Assembly: GCA_025462885.1 (NCBI GenBank)
Contig: JAOAPN010000013.1
Coordinates: 1 to 64,000, forward strand
Origin: Acidobacteriaceae bacterium
Lineage (GTDB): Bacteria > Acidobacteriota > Terriglobia > Terriglobales > Acidobacteriaceae
DNA: 64,000 bases
Direction: 5' to 3'
Numbering within the stretch: the stretch's first letter is position 1; every line of letters starts with the position of its first letter. Below the pieces are notes generated by a model, which was not told where the DNA came from, ran no database searches, and was given only the letters and a program-made list of their open reading frames with translations. The position numbers and the translations under genes were made by a program. Shown here in pieces: positions 8,430 to 21,713 of this stretch.

Positions 8430-10092
8430 CGGTCACCTCTTGTTCCGTTTTGTGGGCGAGCCACTCGTAGTCGTAGGCTTCGTGGTCGACGATCGGAGTC
8501 TCGATAAAGTTTTCGGTCAGCGGCGGAGACTGGATCTGCCACTCCAGCCCGGTTGCCTGCCAGGGATTGTTGCCGGCGATTGCGCCATACCTCAACGACC
8601 AGGTGAGATAGAGCAGGGGCAGCAGGAAGCCAACACCCAAAACCGTCGCGCCCGCGGTAGAAAGAACGTTCAGTACCTGGTACTCCGCGGGATACGCATG
8701 ATAGCGGCGCGGCATACCGAGGTAGCCAAGGATGAACTGCGGCATGAAGGTCAGGTTGAATCCGATGAAGCTGGTAACGGCCGAGAGCTTGGAGAACGAC
8801 TCAGGGTACATACGGCCCGTCATCTTCGGCCACCAGAAGTGGATGCCACCCAGGAACGCCATCAACATACCGCCCACCATGACGTAATGGAAGTGAGCGA
8901 CGATGAAGTAGGTTTCGGTGAGGTGAATGTCCATGCCGAGCGCGCCAAGGAATACACCAGTCATACCGCCGATGGTGAACAGTCCGAAGAAGGCAAAGGC
9001 GTAGAGCATCGGCGTCTCGAAGGTAATCGAACCCTTCTGCAGCGTGAACGCCCAGTTGAAGATCTTGATCGCCGACGGTACGGCTACAAGCATCGTCAGG
9101 AGCGAGAACACCAGCGCGGAGTAGTTCGAGACACCCATGATGAACATGTGGTGAGCCCAGACGAAGAATCCGAAGAGCGCGATCGCGACCGAAGAGAACG
9201 CTACAGCCGTGTAACCGAAGACACGCTTACGGCTGAACGTACTGACGATCTCCGAAATCACACCCATACCCGGCAGAATCATGATGTAGACAGCAGGGTG
9301 TGAGTAGAACCAGAAGAGATGCTGGAACAGTAGCGGGTCGCCGCCCTTAGTCGGGTCGAAGACGCCGATGCCGACCGTACGCTCAAGCGCAACCAGGACA
9401 ATGGTGATCGCCAGAACTGGTGTGCCGAGCACCATCAGGACCGAAGCAGCATAGTGCGCCCAGACGAAGAGCGGCATGCGGAACCAGGTCATGCCCGGAG
9501 CGCGCATCCGGTGAATCGTCACGATAAAGTTGAGACCCGTGAAGATCGACGAGAAGCCGGCGATAAAGATAGCCGTCGCTGCCGTGATTACGTTCGTGTT
9601 CAGGTAGTGGGTCGAAAGCGGAGTCGTGAAGGTCCAGCCCGTATCCACGCCACCGAAGATGAGAGCGGCCAGGGTGAATGTTCCGCCAGCAAGGTACAGG
9701 TACCAGCTCAGTAGGTTGATCTTCGGGAAGGCAAGGTCCCGAGTTCCCAGCATGATCGGAATCAGGAAGTTTCCGAGCGTCGCAGGAACCGACGGCACCA
9801 GAAACAGGAAGATCATTACGATACCGTGCATCGAGAACATCTTGTTATAGGTATCCGACGCCATCAGATCCGGCTGCGGAGTCAGCAACTCGAGCCGAAT
9901 CAGACCGGCAAACGCTCCACCGATAAAGAAGAAGAACGTGATCGAGATCAGGTACAAAATGGCGATGCGCTTGTGGTCACCGGTCAACAGCCAGCTCAAA
10001 AGGCCGTGCTCATTGTTCAGGTAGTTGCGCTTGGGCATCGTCGCCGTACGCTGGTCCGGCAGATTGAGAATTGTTGAACTAGTTGCACTCAT
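8422..10092 (-). CDS. coxA: Cytochrome c oxidase subunit I, A2 type
   Basis: A 556-residue, twelve-helix catalytic subunit holding haem a and the haem a3/CuB centre that reduces oxygen to water. Helix VI reads [18 protein letters not shown]. The YSHP form replaces the GHPE glutamate of mitochondrial-type enzymes and marks the A2 subtype, in which a tyrosine/serine pair takes the role of the D-channel glutamate. FVWAHHMF supplies the two CuB histidines. [11 protein letters not shown] carries the K-channel lysine. HFHYVMVGG holds the haem ligands in helix X. The start ATG overlaps the coxB stop (4 nt), indicating coupled translation. Confidence 0.95.
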   Translation of the reverse strand: MSATSSTILNLPDQRTATMPKRNYLNNEHGLLSWLLTGDHKRIAILYLISITFFFFIGGAFAGLIRLELLTPQPDLMASDTYNKMFSMHGIVMIFLFLVPSVPATLGNFLIPIMLGTRDLAFPKINLLSWYLYLAGGTFTLAALIFGGVDTGWTFTTPLSTHYLNTNVITAATAIFIAGFSSIFTGLNFIVTIHRMRAPGMTWFRMPLFVWAHYAASVLMVLGTPVLAITIVLVALERTVGIGVFDPTKGGDPLLFQHLFWFYSHPAVYIMILPGMGVISEIVSTFSRKRVFGYTAVAFSSVAIALFGFFVWAHHMFIMGVSNYSALVFSLLTMLVAVPSAIKIFNWAFTLQKGSITFETPMLYAFAFFGLFTIGGMTGVFLGALGMDIHLTETYFIVAHFHYVMVGGMLMAFLGGIHFWWPKMTGRMYPESFSKLSAVTSFIGFNLTFMPQFILGYLGMPRRYHAYPAEYQVLNVLSTAGATVLGVGFLLPLLYLTWSLRYGAIAGNNPWQATGLEWQIQSPPLTENFIETPIVDHEAYDYEWLAHKTEQEVTVG

Positions 10093-11132
10093 GGCTTCAC
10101 CATCCCCGGCGTCGTCGGCGCCACTTGGTTGGACTGTGACGTAGTCAGCGTCTGTTGAACACGATAATTGGTCTGAAGACCTTTGATATATTCCACCAGG
10201 TCAATGAGGCCGTCTTCACTTACCTGCCCCTGATACGTCGGCATAATCGGCGCATAACCGGCAGTCACATGCTGCGACGGGTTGAGAATGGCATCCCGCA
10301 GGTAAGCTTCGTTGACCAGCACTTCAGATCCGTTAGCAAGCTGCAGCTTCGAGCCAAAGACTCCTGAGAGATTCGGGCCACGGGCAGCAGCATTTCCCGA
10401 ATGGCAGGAGTTGCATCCCATGCTGGCAAACAGCCGCTCGCCGTTCTGTGCGAGGGACATACCGCTGGTCGAACCCTCGGTCCACTTGGTGTAATCGTCC
10501 GGCGTCAAAACCGTTACTTCGCCGATCATCTCCGAGTGCTTCGTGCCGCAGTATTGGGTGCAGAAGATATGGTACGTTCCCGGCGCGGTCGCCTCGAACC
10601 ATACGGTCGAATAGCGTCCCGGAATCACTTCACGCTTCACGCGGAAGTCGGGGATCGAGAAGCTGTGGAACACGTCCTGCGAGATCATGGTCAACTGCAC
10701 CGGACGTCCCATCGGAACGTGGAGTGCATTGATCTCGTGCTGGCCGCCAGGATGCTCCGCCTTCCACATCCACTGCTTTCCAACGACGTAGATGTTCATC
10801 GAGTTCGTCGGGGGATTGTAGATGCGGAAGTACAGCAATGCGCCCCAGACGAACGTAACCAGGAACAACGCGAGCGGGATGATCGTCCAGGTCGCCTCAA
10901 GCAGGGTCGAACCTTCCACCTGGATGGCGACGGGATGCTTCTCTTTGCGATACCGAATGGAGAAGCCAACGACCAGCGCCCCAACAACCGCCATACCAAC
11001 GACTGTGATAGCCAGAAGGAAGAAGTAAAGCGCGTCAGTATAAGGCGCAATGGTCGATGCCTCGGCCGGGAAGAGCGCTGAGGCGTGAAGCCATTTCACC
11101 AAAAATTGCCACAAGACTGGACTGATATGCAT
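10089..11132 (-). CDS. coxB: Cytochrome c oxidase subunit II fused to cytochrome c (caa3 type)
   Basis: A 347-residue protein with two N-terminal membrane hairpin helices (about residues 35-60 and 80-105), then a periplasmic cupredoxin domain. The CuA site is formed by the histidine of HSFSIPDF and [14 protein letters not shown]-terminal class I cytochrome c domain follows, with haem motif CNSCH (about residue 236) and the distal methionine probably in APIMPTYQG. This fusion defines caa3 oxidases, which take electrons directly from a donor complex, here presumably the cytochromes of ACIII encoded upstream. It is the first cox gene, 9 bp after the SCO gene. Confidence 0.95.
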   Translation of the reverse strand: MHISPVLWQFLVKWLHASALFPAEASTIAPYTDALYFFLLAITVVGMAVVGALVVGFSIRYRKEKHPVAIQVEGSTLLEATWTIIPLALFLVTFVWGALLYFRIYNPPTNSMNIYVVGKQWMWKAEHPGGQHEINALHVPMGRPVQLTMISQDVFHSFSIPDFRVKREVIPGRYSTVWFEATAPGTYHIFCTQYCGTKHSEMIGEVTVLTPDDYTKWTEGSTSGMSLAQNGERLFASMGCNSCHSGNAAARGPNLSGVFGSKLQLANGSEVLVNEAYLRDAILNPSQHVTAGYAPIMPTYQGQVSEDGLIDLVEYIKGLQTNYRVQQTLTTSQSNQVAPTTPGMVKP

Positions 11133-11141
11133 CGTTACCCT

Positions 11142-12056
11142 TTATCCGTTCTCTTTCTTCGTCAGGTCGCGAGCGTTCTGGTCGTGGTCGCGCCCCAGTT
11201 TTAGATCTCGCCGGAACATCAAAAACATGAATCCACCTAGCCCGGCCATCGTTACCATTCCACCGAACTGAACCACCCGTGCCACGATTAACGAGTGCTT
11301 ATTCGTCTCCGGGTCGTAGTGATAGCAATACGTCAAAATGTTGGCGACCGGCGAACCAATCTTGTTATTCGAGGCCTCGATCAGGCCCAAAAGCATATCC
11401 TTGGGCGAGTATTCGACGCCCAGGTAGTACTGTGCCAACTTGCCGTCCGTCGTCACAATCTCGAGCGAACTGGCGTGGGCAAACTGAGACAAGGTTCCGT
11501 CCGGGCCAGGAACCTTCACATATCCAAAACCGACGGCATCGGTCACGGCATCGATAGCTGGCTTCTGCCCGATCAGATAATGCCAACCCGCGGCAGTTTC
11601 AGGACGGCCGTAGCGCTTCAGGTAGAAGGCCTTCTTCTTGGCTGCCATCGCCGGAGTTTCGGTCGGATCGATGCTGATGATAATGACATCGAAATCTTTG
11701 CCCGGGGTGAGCTTCACCATCTCGAGCGCGCCCGTCATTCCATCCAGTTCTTCGGAACAAAGCATCGGGCAGTTGTAATACACCAGCGAGAGCAGCGCAG
11801 GATGCTTCCCGAAGTAGTCTCCAAGTACTACCTGCTTGCCCGTTTCGTCCACAAACTGAGCGTTCAAAGGAAGCGACCGATTGAGGTGCTGGGCCACCCC
11901 GACCTTCTGCAATACGTTCGGAAGCTGGTCTCCCTTGTTCTCTCCGGTCTGCTTGTCTCCCAGGCTGGCGACTTGGGCAAAAGCGGTCGCGCCGAGCAGA
12001 GCACAGCATAATGCCGCTGCCTGCCATCCTGCTCGAATTGTGCGCCCGCTCATCAT
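11142..12056 (-). CDS. SCO1/SenC/PrrC-family copper chaperone, membrane-anchored
   Basis: A 304-residue protein with an N-terminal signal peptide (AALCCALLGATAFAQ), a thioredoxin-fold SCO domain with the copper-binding CPMLC (about residue 97) and a downstream histidine in FAHASS, then a C-terminal hydrophobic span (FGGMVTMAGLGGFMFLMF). SCO proteins deliver copper to the CuA site of subunit II, which fits its place directly before coxB. Most SCO proteins are anchored at the N-terminus; here the clear anchor is at the C-terminus. Two adjacent ATG codons are possible starts. Confidence 0.92.
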   Translation of the reverse strand: MMSGRTIRAGWQAAALCCALLGATAFAQVASLGDKQTGENKGDQLPNVLQKVGVAQHLNRSLPLNAQFVDETGKQVVLGDYFGKHPALLSLVYYNCPMLCSEELDGMTGALEMVKLTPGKDFDVIIISIDPTETPAMAAKKKAFYLKRYGRPETAAGWHYLIGQKPAIDAVTDAVGFGYVKVPGPDGTLSQFAHASSLEIVTTDGKLAQYYLGVEYSPKDMLLGLIEASNNKIGSPVANILTYCYHYDPETNKHSLIVARVVQFGGMVTMAGLGGFMFLMFRRDLKLGRDHDQNARDLTKKENG

Positions 12057-12116
12057 TTCAGATCACCTTGGTGCTTACGTCTTGATACTTATCTTAAGCC
12101 TTACAGCCTGCTGCTG

Positions 12117-12779
12117 TTATTTGGCAGGAGCCGCTTCCGAGTGCGTGCTGCCCTCGGCTTTCGCGAAGCTCATCTTCTGGGCCCGCGATTCCATTACATC
12201 AATTTCGTAGCCGGTGCGAGCAAACCCGGTCGTCAGAGGCGCCTGCACTTCAGGCTTCACATCGCCTGCCAGAGGCGCTGCGCCTGCTGCTGCTGCATTG
12301 ACCGGAAGTCCGCGTTCAGCAATCAGTTCCATCGCCCGGTTGATCGGAATGCGTACCGTGCCAGCCGAACCCTCGCTAACGCTGTAGTGATCCAGGAACA
12401 GATCCTCTCTGGCATGGAGATCGGCGGTGGACTGGTTGCCATCATCGATATCCAGGCGAGGCGTGGGGAACGATGCAGTCATCTTCTGCAATTCGCGCTG
12501 CTGCATCTCGGGGTTGGACGCGAGGTTCTCGCGCTTCTGTTTGGCTCCAGCTTCGGGGCCACCGTGCCACTTGTTGGGCTCACCGTCCTGCTTGGCGATC
12601 TGCGTGTTGATGACCCGGCCCAGGAGGAAGCAGACACCGAAGAAGATCAGCACAAATCCAAAGAGGCCGGCCAGAAAGACCGCTACGCCGCCGACGTTTG
12701 CGTCGGTCGTCTCGTAACCTGGGGACTCCGAGTCCGCCACTTCGGAATGCTGGTTTTTGAGGTCGTCATTAGTGGGCAT
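12117..12779 (-). CDS. Single-span membrane protein of the ACIII-caa3 cluster (unknown function)
   Basis: A 220-residue protein. Residues 1-28 are polar, about 29-54 form one transmembrane helix (VAVFLAGLFGFVLIFFGVCFLLG), and the rest is a soluble tail predicted to be periplasmic. The tail contains a compact conserved-looking segment, GTVRIPINRAMELIAERGLP, of a kind I have seen in proteins encoded next to respiratory oxidases; no reaction is known. It overlaps the actF end by 11 nt and precedes the SCO gene, so it is cotranscribed with the complex and is probably an assembly factor or accessory subunit. The function is inferred from position only. Confidence 0.7.
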   Translation of the reverse strand: MPTNDDLKNQHSEVADSESPGYETTDANVGGVAVFLAGLFGFVLIFFGVCFLLGRVINTQIAKQDGEPNKWHGGPEAGAKQKRENLASNPEMQQRELQKMTASFPTPRLDIDDGNQSTADLHAREDLFLDHYSVSEGSAGTVRIPINRAMELIAERGLPVNAAAAGAAPLAGDVKPEVQAPLTTGFARTGYEIDVMESRAQKMSFAKAEGSTHSEAAPAK

Positions 12780-14100
12780 GTTCGGGCTCCAAAATCTCTT
12801 CGAGGTGCGGATCGTTCACGTTGACCAGGGGGCGCGCCATCAACTGCGTGAAGTAATACGCAGCCCACACGCCGATCACGGCGACGGGAACAGTGATGTA
12901 GGCCAGAATTCCGTAGTTTCCCGCCATGTGAAGATTGGCGGCAGCGTCCGGAAAGTTCGGTTCGATGATCCAGAACAGATCGATGCAGCGAGCCAGGATC
13001 ATGAACGAGGTGAGCCATACCATCTTCTGCTTGTTGCGCTTCAGATCGCGCGAGAGCAGCAGGCAGAACGGGATCAACCAGTGGCAGAGGAAATCCAGAG
13101 TGCAGATGTACCACCATCCGCCACGAATGCGATTCAGGTACCAAGGAATCTCCTCGGGGACGTTACCCGACCACATAATCAGGAACTCGCCGAACGTCAG
13201 GTACATGTTCAACATGACGAAGGCGAACATGAACTTGCCCAGATCGTGCTGCTCGGTCGTGCGCAGAATCGTCTTGAACGGCTCGACCTTGGAGAGCAGG
13301 ATTACCGTGAGGACACCCAGCGCCAGAACTCCGTAGCCTTGACCAACCAGGAACTTGAGGCCCCAGACCGAGGAGTACCAGGTTATATCGAGCGCCATGA
13401 CCCAATCGATAATCACCACCGTCATCACGATGGCGTAGATTAGGATCCCGATACCGCTGAGGTTCTCCATCTTCACGCGCCAGTAGTCGAAGCTGCGCTC
13501 TGTTCCGCGCTCCGGATCGGCGTCGCGAGCGAGCGACCACTTGTTCAGGAAGTACATGAAGATCAGTAGAATGCCGAAGACGACGACCGTCTGAACAATG
13601 ACGCTGGTCGGGCTCAGCATGGGGCGCTTGAAATTCAGCGAATGCGCCTGAGACTCGTTCAGTGCCTTGCTCAGAAGCCCCTGCTCGGTAGCCTCCGGGG
13701 TGGTGTAGGCCGCCCACAGATAGATTTTCTTCGCCAGAAAGGCGAGAGGGATAAACATCGCGATCACGAGCGGAAGAGTGCGGGACATCGCCTCTAGCGG
13801 ACGGCGGAGCAGCAAGCCCCACTTACCGCCCGAGACATACTGCAACATCAATAGAACCAGCCCGCCGCCGGCGAAGCCGAACGAAAGAATGACTCCCAGT
13901 AGGTAAGCGCGCAGCATGTGCGACTTACCGCCTGCAACGCCCAAGAATAGGAGCGAAACCGCCGCCGCGATGACAGCAATAATCAGCGCCCGCGTCCGCC
14001 ACGCCGACAGTACCTCTGGCGCCGCGAGCGATGTCGGTAGAGTCTTCGGCCCGTGGTGGGCATGCTCGTCGTGTCCGTGTTGTTCGTGTCCGTGTGCCAT
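12769..14100 (-). CDS. actF: Alternative complex III, subunit ActF (NrfD/PsrC-like membrane subunit)
   Basis: A 443-residue polytopic protein with about ten transmembrane helices, such as ALIIAVIAAAVSLLFLGVAG, AYLLGVILSFGFAGGGLVLL and ILIYAIVMTVVIIDWVMALD. With ActC it forms the quinol-binding membrane part of ACIII. The N-terminus is very His-rich (HGHEQHGHDEHAHHG). I start it at the ATG at 14100 because GAAGGT lies about 10 nt upstream; the open frame extends to a TTG at 14124 with no better ribosome site. It begins 32 nt after the actE stop. Confidence 0.9.
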   Translation of the reverse strand: MAHGHEQHGHDEHAHHGPKTLPTSLAAPEVLSAWRTRALIIAVIAAAVSLLFLGVAGGKSHMLRAYLLGVILSFGFAGGGLVLLMLQYVSGGKWGLLLRRPLEAMSRTLPLVIAMFIPLAFLAKKIYLWAAYTTPEATEQGLLSKALNESQAHSLNFKRPMLSPTSVIVQTVVVFGILLIFMYFLNKWSLARDADPERGTERSFDYWRVKMENLSGIGILIYAIVMTVVIIDWVMALDITWYSSVWGLKFLVGQGYGVLALGVLTVILLSKVEPFKTILRTTEQHDLGKFMFAFVMLNMYLTFGEFLIMWSGNVPEEIPWYLNRIRGGWWYICTLDFLCHWLIPFCLLLSRDLKRNKQKMVWLTSFMILARCIDLFWIIEPNFPDAAANLHMAGNYGILAYITVPVAVIGVWAAYYFTQLMARPLVNVNDPHLEEILEPEHAH

Positions 14101-14132
14101 TCGTATGCGACCTTCGATCCTCAAATTCCGAT

Positions 14133-15218
14133 TCAGTTACGTGGCGTGCTGGGCGCAGTTGCAACGCCAGCCTTCGACGGGACGGTCAGGAAGGCGACCA
14201 GTTGTTCCAATTCCGTCGTTGAAATCTGCGGGAACGCCGGCATCGGCGGTGCCCCATGTATCACATTGTTCTTCACGTGCTCCGCACCTAACCGCTGGAC
14301 AACGCCAACCAACGAAGGAAAGGTGGGGGGATGGCCGGTCAACTGGGCGGTGTGGCAGACCTGGCAGTTCTTCTCGTAGATCGCCAGACCAGCTTTTACT
14401 TCAGCAACCGTAATCTCTTTCTTCTCAGGCTTCACCGGGACAGGCGTCACCGAAGAAGTCGTGCCGGCGGCTGGCGCGGGTGTCGTTGCAGCCGGGGCAG
14501 GAGCGGAAGAAGTCGCAGGGGCCGATGAGGGAACAGCAGCCCCCGGCATCTCTGCCGGCGTTGCAACATCCCAATCGTCGCCAAAGCTCTCCGGCAGACC
14601 TTCCGATGCAGCGATCGACTTGATCGGCTTGACGTCAACGCCTGAAGGAACGTCACTGCGCTGTGCACTCTGGCTCAGTTGTAGAGCGCGAATGTATGCC
14701 GCTACCGCCCAACGATCAGCCGGTGTAAGCTGCGCCGCGTAGTCCGGCATGGAGCCGTAGCCGTTCGTCATGACATTGAAGAAGTGGCCCAACCCGACGG
14801 CGCGCAGTCTGCCGCCCTGGAAGTTTCCGGCTGGCGAATACCCACGCTGCACGATCATTCCGGCGCCGTTTCCAACGCGGGAGTGGCAGGGAGTGCAGTA
14901 CACGTTGTACCGCTCCTGCCCCTTGGCCAAAACCTGCAAGGTTACCGGGAAGGGGAGGCCTTCGCCTTCTTTACCTGCAATCAGGCCGGTATAGAAGTAG
15001 CTGTCGTCGTGAAGCTGGTTCCGCCCAACAGTATTCGCCACCTGCGGCCTTACGGAACGTCCGTCTACATAGAAGGCTGTGCCGCGCTGCGGGTAGAACT
15101 TGGGCTGGTCGTGCATGTCCTGCCGGCAGCCGGCCAACAGGCTCACCCCGGACAGGGCTCCCAGCAGTGCGATCTGGTTCACGCGTTGCATCATCGTCTT
15201 GGTCTCGGCTCCCCGCAT
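14133..15218 (-). CDS. actE: Alternative complex III, cytochrome c subunit ActE with a second cytochrome domain
   Basis: A 361-residue lipoprotein: a signal peptide ends at the lipobox LLAGC (about residue 31). The first haem motif CTPCH (about residue 108) lies in the usual ActE domain. After it comes a long Ala/Pro/Thr/Ser-rich linker (about residues 215-265) and a second cytochrome c domain with CQVCH (about residue 286) and candidate methionine ligand PPMPAFPQ. Single-haem ActE and a separate single-haem ActD/E type cytochrome are the usual arrangement, so this looks like a fusion giving two haems. It probably passes electrons from ActA/ActB to the caa3 cytochrome domain. Its ATG overlaps the actD stop (TAATG). 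Confidence 0.88.
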   Translation of the reverse strand: MRGAETKTMMQRVNQIALLGALSGVSLLAGCRQDMHDQPKFYPQRGTAFYVDGRSVRPQVANTVGRNQLHDDSYFYTGLIAGKEGEGLPFPVTLQVLAKGQERYNVYCTPCHSRVGNGAGMIVQRGYSPAGNFQGGRLRAVGLGHFFNVMTNGYGSMPDYAAQLTPADRWAVAAYIRALQLSQSAQRSDVPSGVDVKPIKSIAASEGLPESFGDDWDVATPAEMPGAAVPSSAPATSSAPAPAATTPAPAAGTTSSVTPVPVKPEKKEITVAEVKAGLAIYEKNCQVCHTAQLTGHPPTFPSLVGVVQRLGAEHVKNNVIHGAPPMPAFPQISTTELEQLVAFLTVPSKAGVATAPSTPRN

Positions 15219-15760
15219 TAGTGCTCTACCTCCACCACGGAGACCGCAGGGAATGTCTCAAGAAAAGCCCGCGTCCCGGTCAGAGAAAACTTCGGATCCG
15301 ACGCTTCAACGCAGAGGAAGAACTTGTCGGTCGTAGCTCCATTGCGGAAGTTCGGAGCATTGAAGACCGGGTGATATAGCTGCGGCAGACCGTTCAAAGC
15401 GATCATGCCGAAGGCGGTAGAGAGACCCGCAAAAAGAATGGTCCACTCGTAGGCTGGGATTATGAACGCCGGCCAGGAGAACAGCGGCCGTCCCGCGATG
15501 TTCAGCGGATAGGCCCAGACGTTGATCCAGGTCTCCATCAGACCGGCAGTGGTAAGCCCCATCAACCCGCCCAGCAGGCAGACCAGCGGTACGCGGGTCT
15601 TATGGAAGTTCAGCGCTTCGGCTGCTTCCTCTACCGGATAGGGCGTGTAGCATTCCATCCTCCGGTAGCCTGCAGCACGCGCCTGTTCGGTCGCATACAC
15701 CAGCTCCGAGGGAGTATTGAACTCGGCGATTAGCCCGTAGGTTCCTTCACGCGGCGGCAT
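15218..15760 (-). CDS. actD: Alternative complex III, subunit ActD (DUF3341)
   Basis: A 180-residue membrane protein. The N-terminal soluble part has YGLIAEFNTPSELVYATEQARAAGYRRME..TPYPVEE, the DUF3341 signature of ActD. Two transmembrane helices follow (about residues 57-80 and 95-120). ActD has no cofactor and helps hold ActC, ActF and the periplasmic subunits together. It overlaps actC by one base at the start and actE by TAATG at the end. Confidence 0.92.
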   Translation of the reverse strand: MPPREGTYGLIAEFNTPSELVYATEQARAAGYRRMECYTPYPVEEAAEALNFHKTRVPLVCLLGGLMGLTTAGLMETWINVWAYPLNIAGRPLFSWPAFIIPAYEWTILFAGLSTAFGMIALNGLPQLYHPVFNAPNFRNGATTDKFFLCVEASDPKFSLTGTRAFLETFPAVSVVEVEH

Positions 15761-17189
15761 CAGGCGGTCTCCTCAACAACGGTTTCGGCTTCAGGACCGC
15801 CGCGCTTCACCTTCGTCTGTGGCAGCATCATGCGGATTTCAGACATCGGAATCATCGGCAGGAAGCGCACGAACAGGAAGAAGAGGAACGTAAACAGACC
15901 CATCGTTCCGACATAAATCATGTAGTCCCACTTGGTCGCGCGGTAGGTGCCCCAGCTCGACGGCAGGAAGTCGCGGTAGAGACTCGTCACAACGATGACG
16001 AAGCGCTCAAACCACATACCCGTATTGATAACGAACGAAAGCGCGAAGAGGAACACCACGTTCACTCGCAGCTTGCGCGACCATAGCGTCGTCAACGGAA
16101 TCGCAATATTGGTCAGGATCAGGATCCAGTAGCCCCAGCCGATCGGCCCGAACATACGGTTCCACATCATGAAAAATTCCCAGTGGCTGGCCGAGAACCA
16201 CGCCATGAAGACTTCCATCGCGTAGCCGTAAGCCACAATCGAACCAGTCGCCAGCATCACCTTCGCCATGTTGTCCAGGTGGCGGAGCGTTACCAGGTCT
16301 TCCAGGTGGTAGAACTTGCGGATCGGAATGGCCAGCGTAATAACCATGGCGAAACCCGAGTACACCGCGCCCGCAACGAAGTAAGGCGGGAAGATCGTCG
16401 TATGCCAGCCGGGTAGCGAGGCTACCGCGAAGTCGAAGCTGATGACTGTGTGAACCGAAAGCACCAGCGGTGTCGAAAGACCGGCCAGAAGGAGCGAAGC
16501 CGACTCATAACGGATCCAGTGGCGGGTCGAACCGCGCCAGCCCAGCGACAGGATGCCATACATGTACTTGGCGAAAGGCAGCGTCGCCCGGTCGCGCATC
16601 GTACCGAAGTCCGGAATCATTCCGACGTACCAGAACACAATCGAGATGGTCGCGTAGGTCGAGACCGCGAACACGTCCCAGGCCAGCGGGCTGCGGAACT
16701 GGGGCCACATGTTCATCGTGTTCGGATACGGGAACAGCCAGTATGCGAGCCACGGACGACCGACGTGAATCAGCGGGAAGGTACCCGCGCAGACTACGGC
16801 GAAGATCGTCATCGCTTCAGCGAAGCGGTTGATCGAGTTACGCCAGGTCTGCTTGAACAGCAGCAAAATGGCCGAGATCAGCGTGCCGGCGTGGCCGATA
16901 CCGATCCACCAAACGAAGTTGATGATCGCGAAACCCCATGCGCCGGGGATGGTGACTCCCCAGATACCGACGCCCTTGAGAAACAGCCAGGTGCAGCCGA
17001 TCACCAGGAGGGTCGCGACGCCGCCGCCTACCATCAAGCCGAAGAACCATCCCAACGGAGTGTTCGACGTCAGCACGATGCCCGCGATCTTCTGCGTCAC
17101 CGATTTGAAGTTATGGCCCGGTGCGATGACCGCGAACTCACCGGTCCGCGGGTCGATCATCGGGTCTTCAATGGGGTTTTTGGTCGCCA

Positions 17190-17190
<1 letters not shown>
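15760..17190 (-). CDS. actC: Alternative complex III, subunit ActC (NrfD/PsrC family)
   Basis: A 476-residue polytopic protein with about ten membrane helices of the NrfD/PsrC family, including GWFFGLMVGGGVATLLVIG, FVWWIGIGHAGTLISAILLL and the later WYVGMIPDFGTMRD loop. It is the main quinol-oxidising membrane subunit beneath the iron-sulfur protein ActB. The C-terminus is a charged cytoplasmic tail. The start codon shares one base with the actB stop (TAATG), so translation is probably coupled. Confidence 0.93.
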
Positions 17191-20371
<3,181 letters not shown>

Positions 20372-20375
<4 letters not shown>

Positions 20376-21235
20376 CGGTGGCACGTCTCGCAGCTTGAAA
20401 GCTCGCTCGGAGTACGGATGTGATACTGCGCCGTCAGATACTTTCCGAGATCCATTTGATTCGTAAACTTCTGGTAGCTGGCAGGGATCGTCACGCCGAC
20501 CATCGGTCCAAAGTTCGAAGACTTCGTCTTGCCCGGGCCTTCCGGTGCACCCTCAAGCGAAGCGACTTCGGTACCGTTGTTGCCGGGGTTGGTCGTCGTG
20601 CAGGCTACATTCTGCGCCGTCGCTCCACCCTTCACCGTGCTGGAGCACCAGACCGGCTTGTCGCTGGAAGGACCAGACCACGCCATGTTGTAAATCTCGG
20701 CGACCGGCCGCAGATTCACTGCAGGGTTGCGATGGCAGTTCAAGCACCATTCCATCTGCAGCGTGTTCTGCTGATACATCAGCGGCATCTCGTCGACGCG
20801 ACCATGACAGCTTGCGCAGCCGATGCCCTTGTTCACGTGGATGTCGTGGTTGAAATAGACATAGTCCGGAAGGTCATGCACGCGGAGCCATTGGATCGAA
20901 GCACCGGTCGCCCAGCTCTGCCGTACCGGCTCGAGAAGTTCTGCGTTGGTCCAGATCTGTGCGTGGCAGTTGATACAGGTCTTCGTCGGGGGAATACCGG
21001 CATAGGCCGCTTTCTCCACCTGGACGTGACAGTACTGGCACTGTAGCCCCAGCCCTTCGACGTGGTGCTTGTGGCTGAAGGGGATCGGCTGGTCCGGTCG
21101 CTGTCCCTGCTTCGTCACCCACGGTGAGCGCTGCAACTGGTCCAGGGCTACTCCGAGCGAGATGACGATCAGACCCGTCAATACCAGGCTGAATCGAGCC
21201 AACGCGTTCGAACTGCGGTCAAAAACTTGCGCCAT
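20372..21235 (-). CDS. actA: Alternative complex III, pentahaem cytochrome ActA
   Basis: A 287-residue protein with an N-terminal membrane helix (FSLVLTGLIVISLGVAL) and five CXXCH haem sites: CQYCH, CINCH, CASCH, CLNCH and, at the extreme C-terminus, CETCH. Additional histidines (FSHKHH, FNHDIHV) can serve as axial ligands. Five haems match ActA, which relays electrons in the periplasm. Between the fourth and fifth haem is a longer loop with two extra cysteine-containing stretches (VWCSS and VACTT). It is the first gene of the operon; GAGGAAGCAGGA just upstream provides a ribosome-binding site. Confidence 0.93.
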
Positions 21236-21396
21236 GAGTGCGTTCCTGCTTCCTCTGTAATACCGGACGAAGCTTCAAATGGGCCTTCGATCGACTTGCT
21301 GCTTTTATTTCTCGTGTCGGCCGATCAGCCAGCGGTTCGTAGTTGGGGCAAAACGTACTGCGTTGCCCGAGGAGGACATAAACCTTTGAGAACCCG

Positions 21397-21424
21397 AGTA
21401 TAGCAGTCAGATTTGCTTTGCCAA
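21397..21424 (-). promoter_or_regulatory. Putative sigma70-type promoter of the act-cox operon
   Basis: On the minus strand TTGGCA (21424-21419) and TATACT (21402-21397) are separated by 16 bp. Transcription would start near 21390, leaving a leader of about 155 nt before actA. The match is good at both hexamers, but acidobacterial promoters are poorly characterised. Confidence 0.45.
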
Positions 21425-21493
21425 ACTGCCGTCCGAATACCGAAATGAATTTTCAAAGCGGGGTATGAATGAGCGAAAATCGCACAAAGCCCA

Positions 21494-21546
21494 AAGCACA
21501 ACATATCGTATAGACCCGCGCCAATCCTGCACTTGAAGCACAACAT
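21494..21546. promoter_or_regulatory. Direct repeat AAGCACAACAT x2, 42 bp apart, upstream of the actA promoter
   Basis: AAGCACAACAT occurs at 21494-21504 and again at 21536-21546. The 42-bp centre spacing is close to four helical turns, placing both copies on one face of DNA about 105-155 bp upstream of the predicted start. That arrangement suits an activator or repressor site; the binding protein is unknown. Confidence 0.35.
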
Positions 21547-21713
21547 GTCACCATCACAGGAGCGAATACGCTTGATAAATTCAGACTGAATTGGTCGCAT
21601 TTTAAACACGTAGTAGATCGCCCAAATGGGATGTAAAGGAGACCAGAAAAGCACCCCGTCTCGATGCCGATTTTGAGAAGAATTTCGCTGCGTGCCGCAT
21701 ACTGTCTCCAGCC

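Larger units (their letters stand above)
21236..21713. other. 478-bp divergent intergenic region (actA / glycosylase)
   Basis: It contains the putative actA promoter and the AAGCACAACAT direct repeats listed separately. A 132-codon minus-strand frame covers most of it, but that frame has an atypical composition and no recognisable domain, and it would leave the respiratory operon without a promoter region. I do not call it a gene. The segment is noticeably more AT-rich than the flanking coding DNA. Confidence 0.6.

Noticed and set aside
8401..9303. 300-codon plus-strand frame inside coxA
   Set aside because: Antisense shadow of the oxidase; Arg/Glu/His-biased with no domain.
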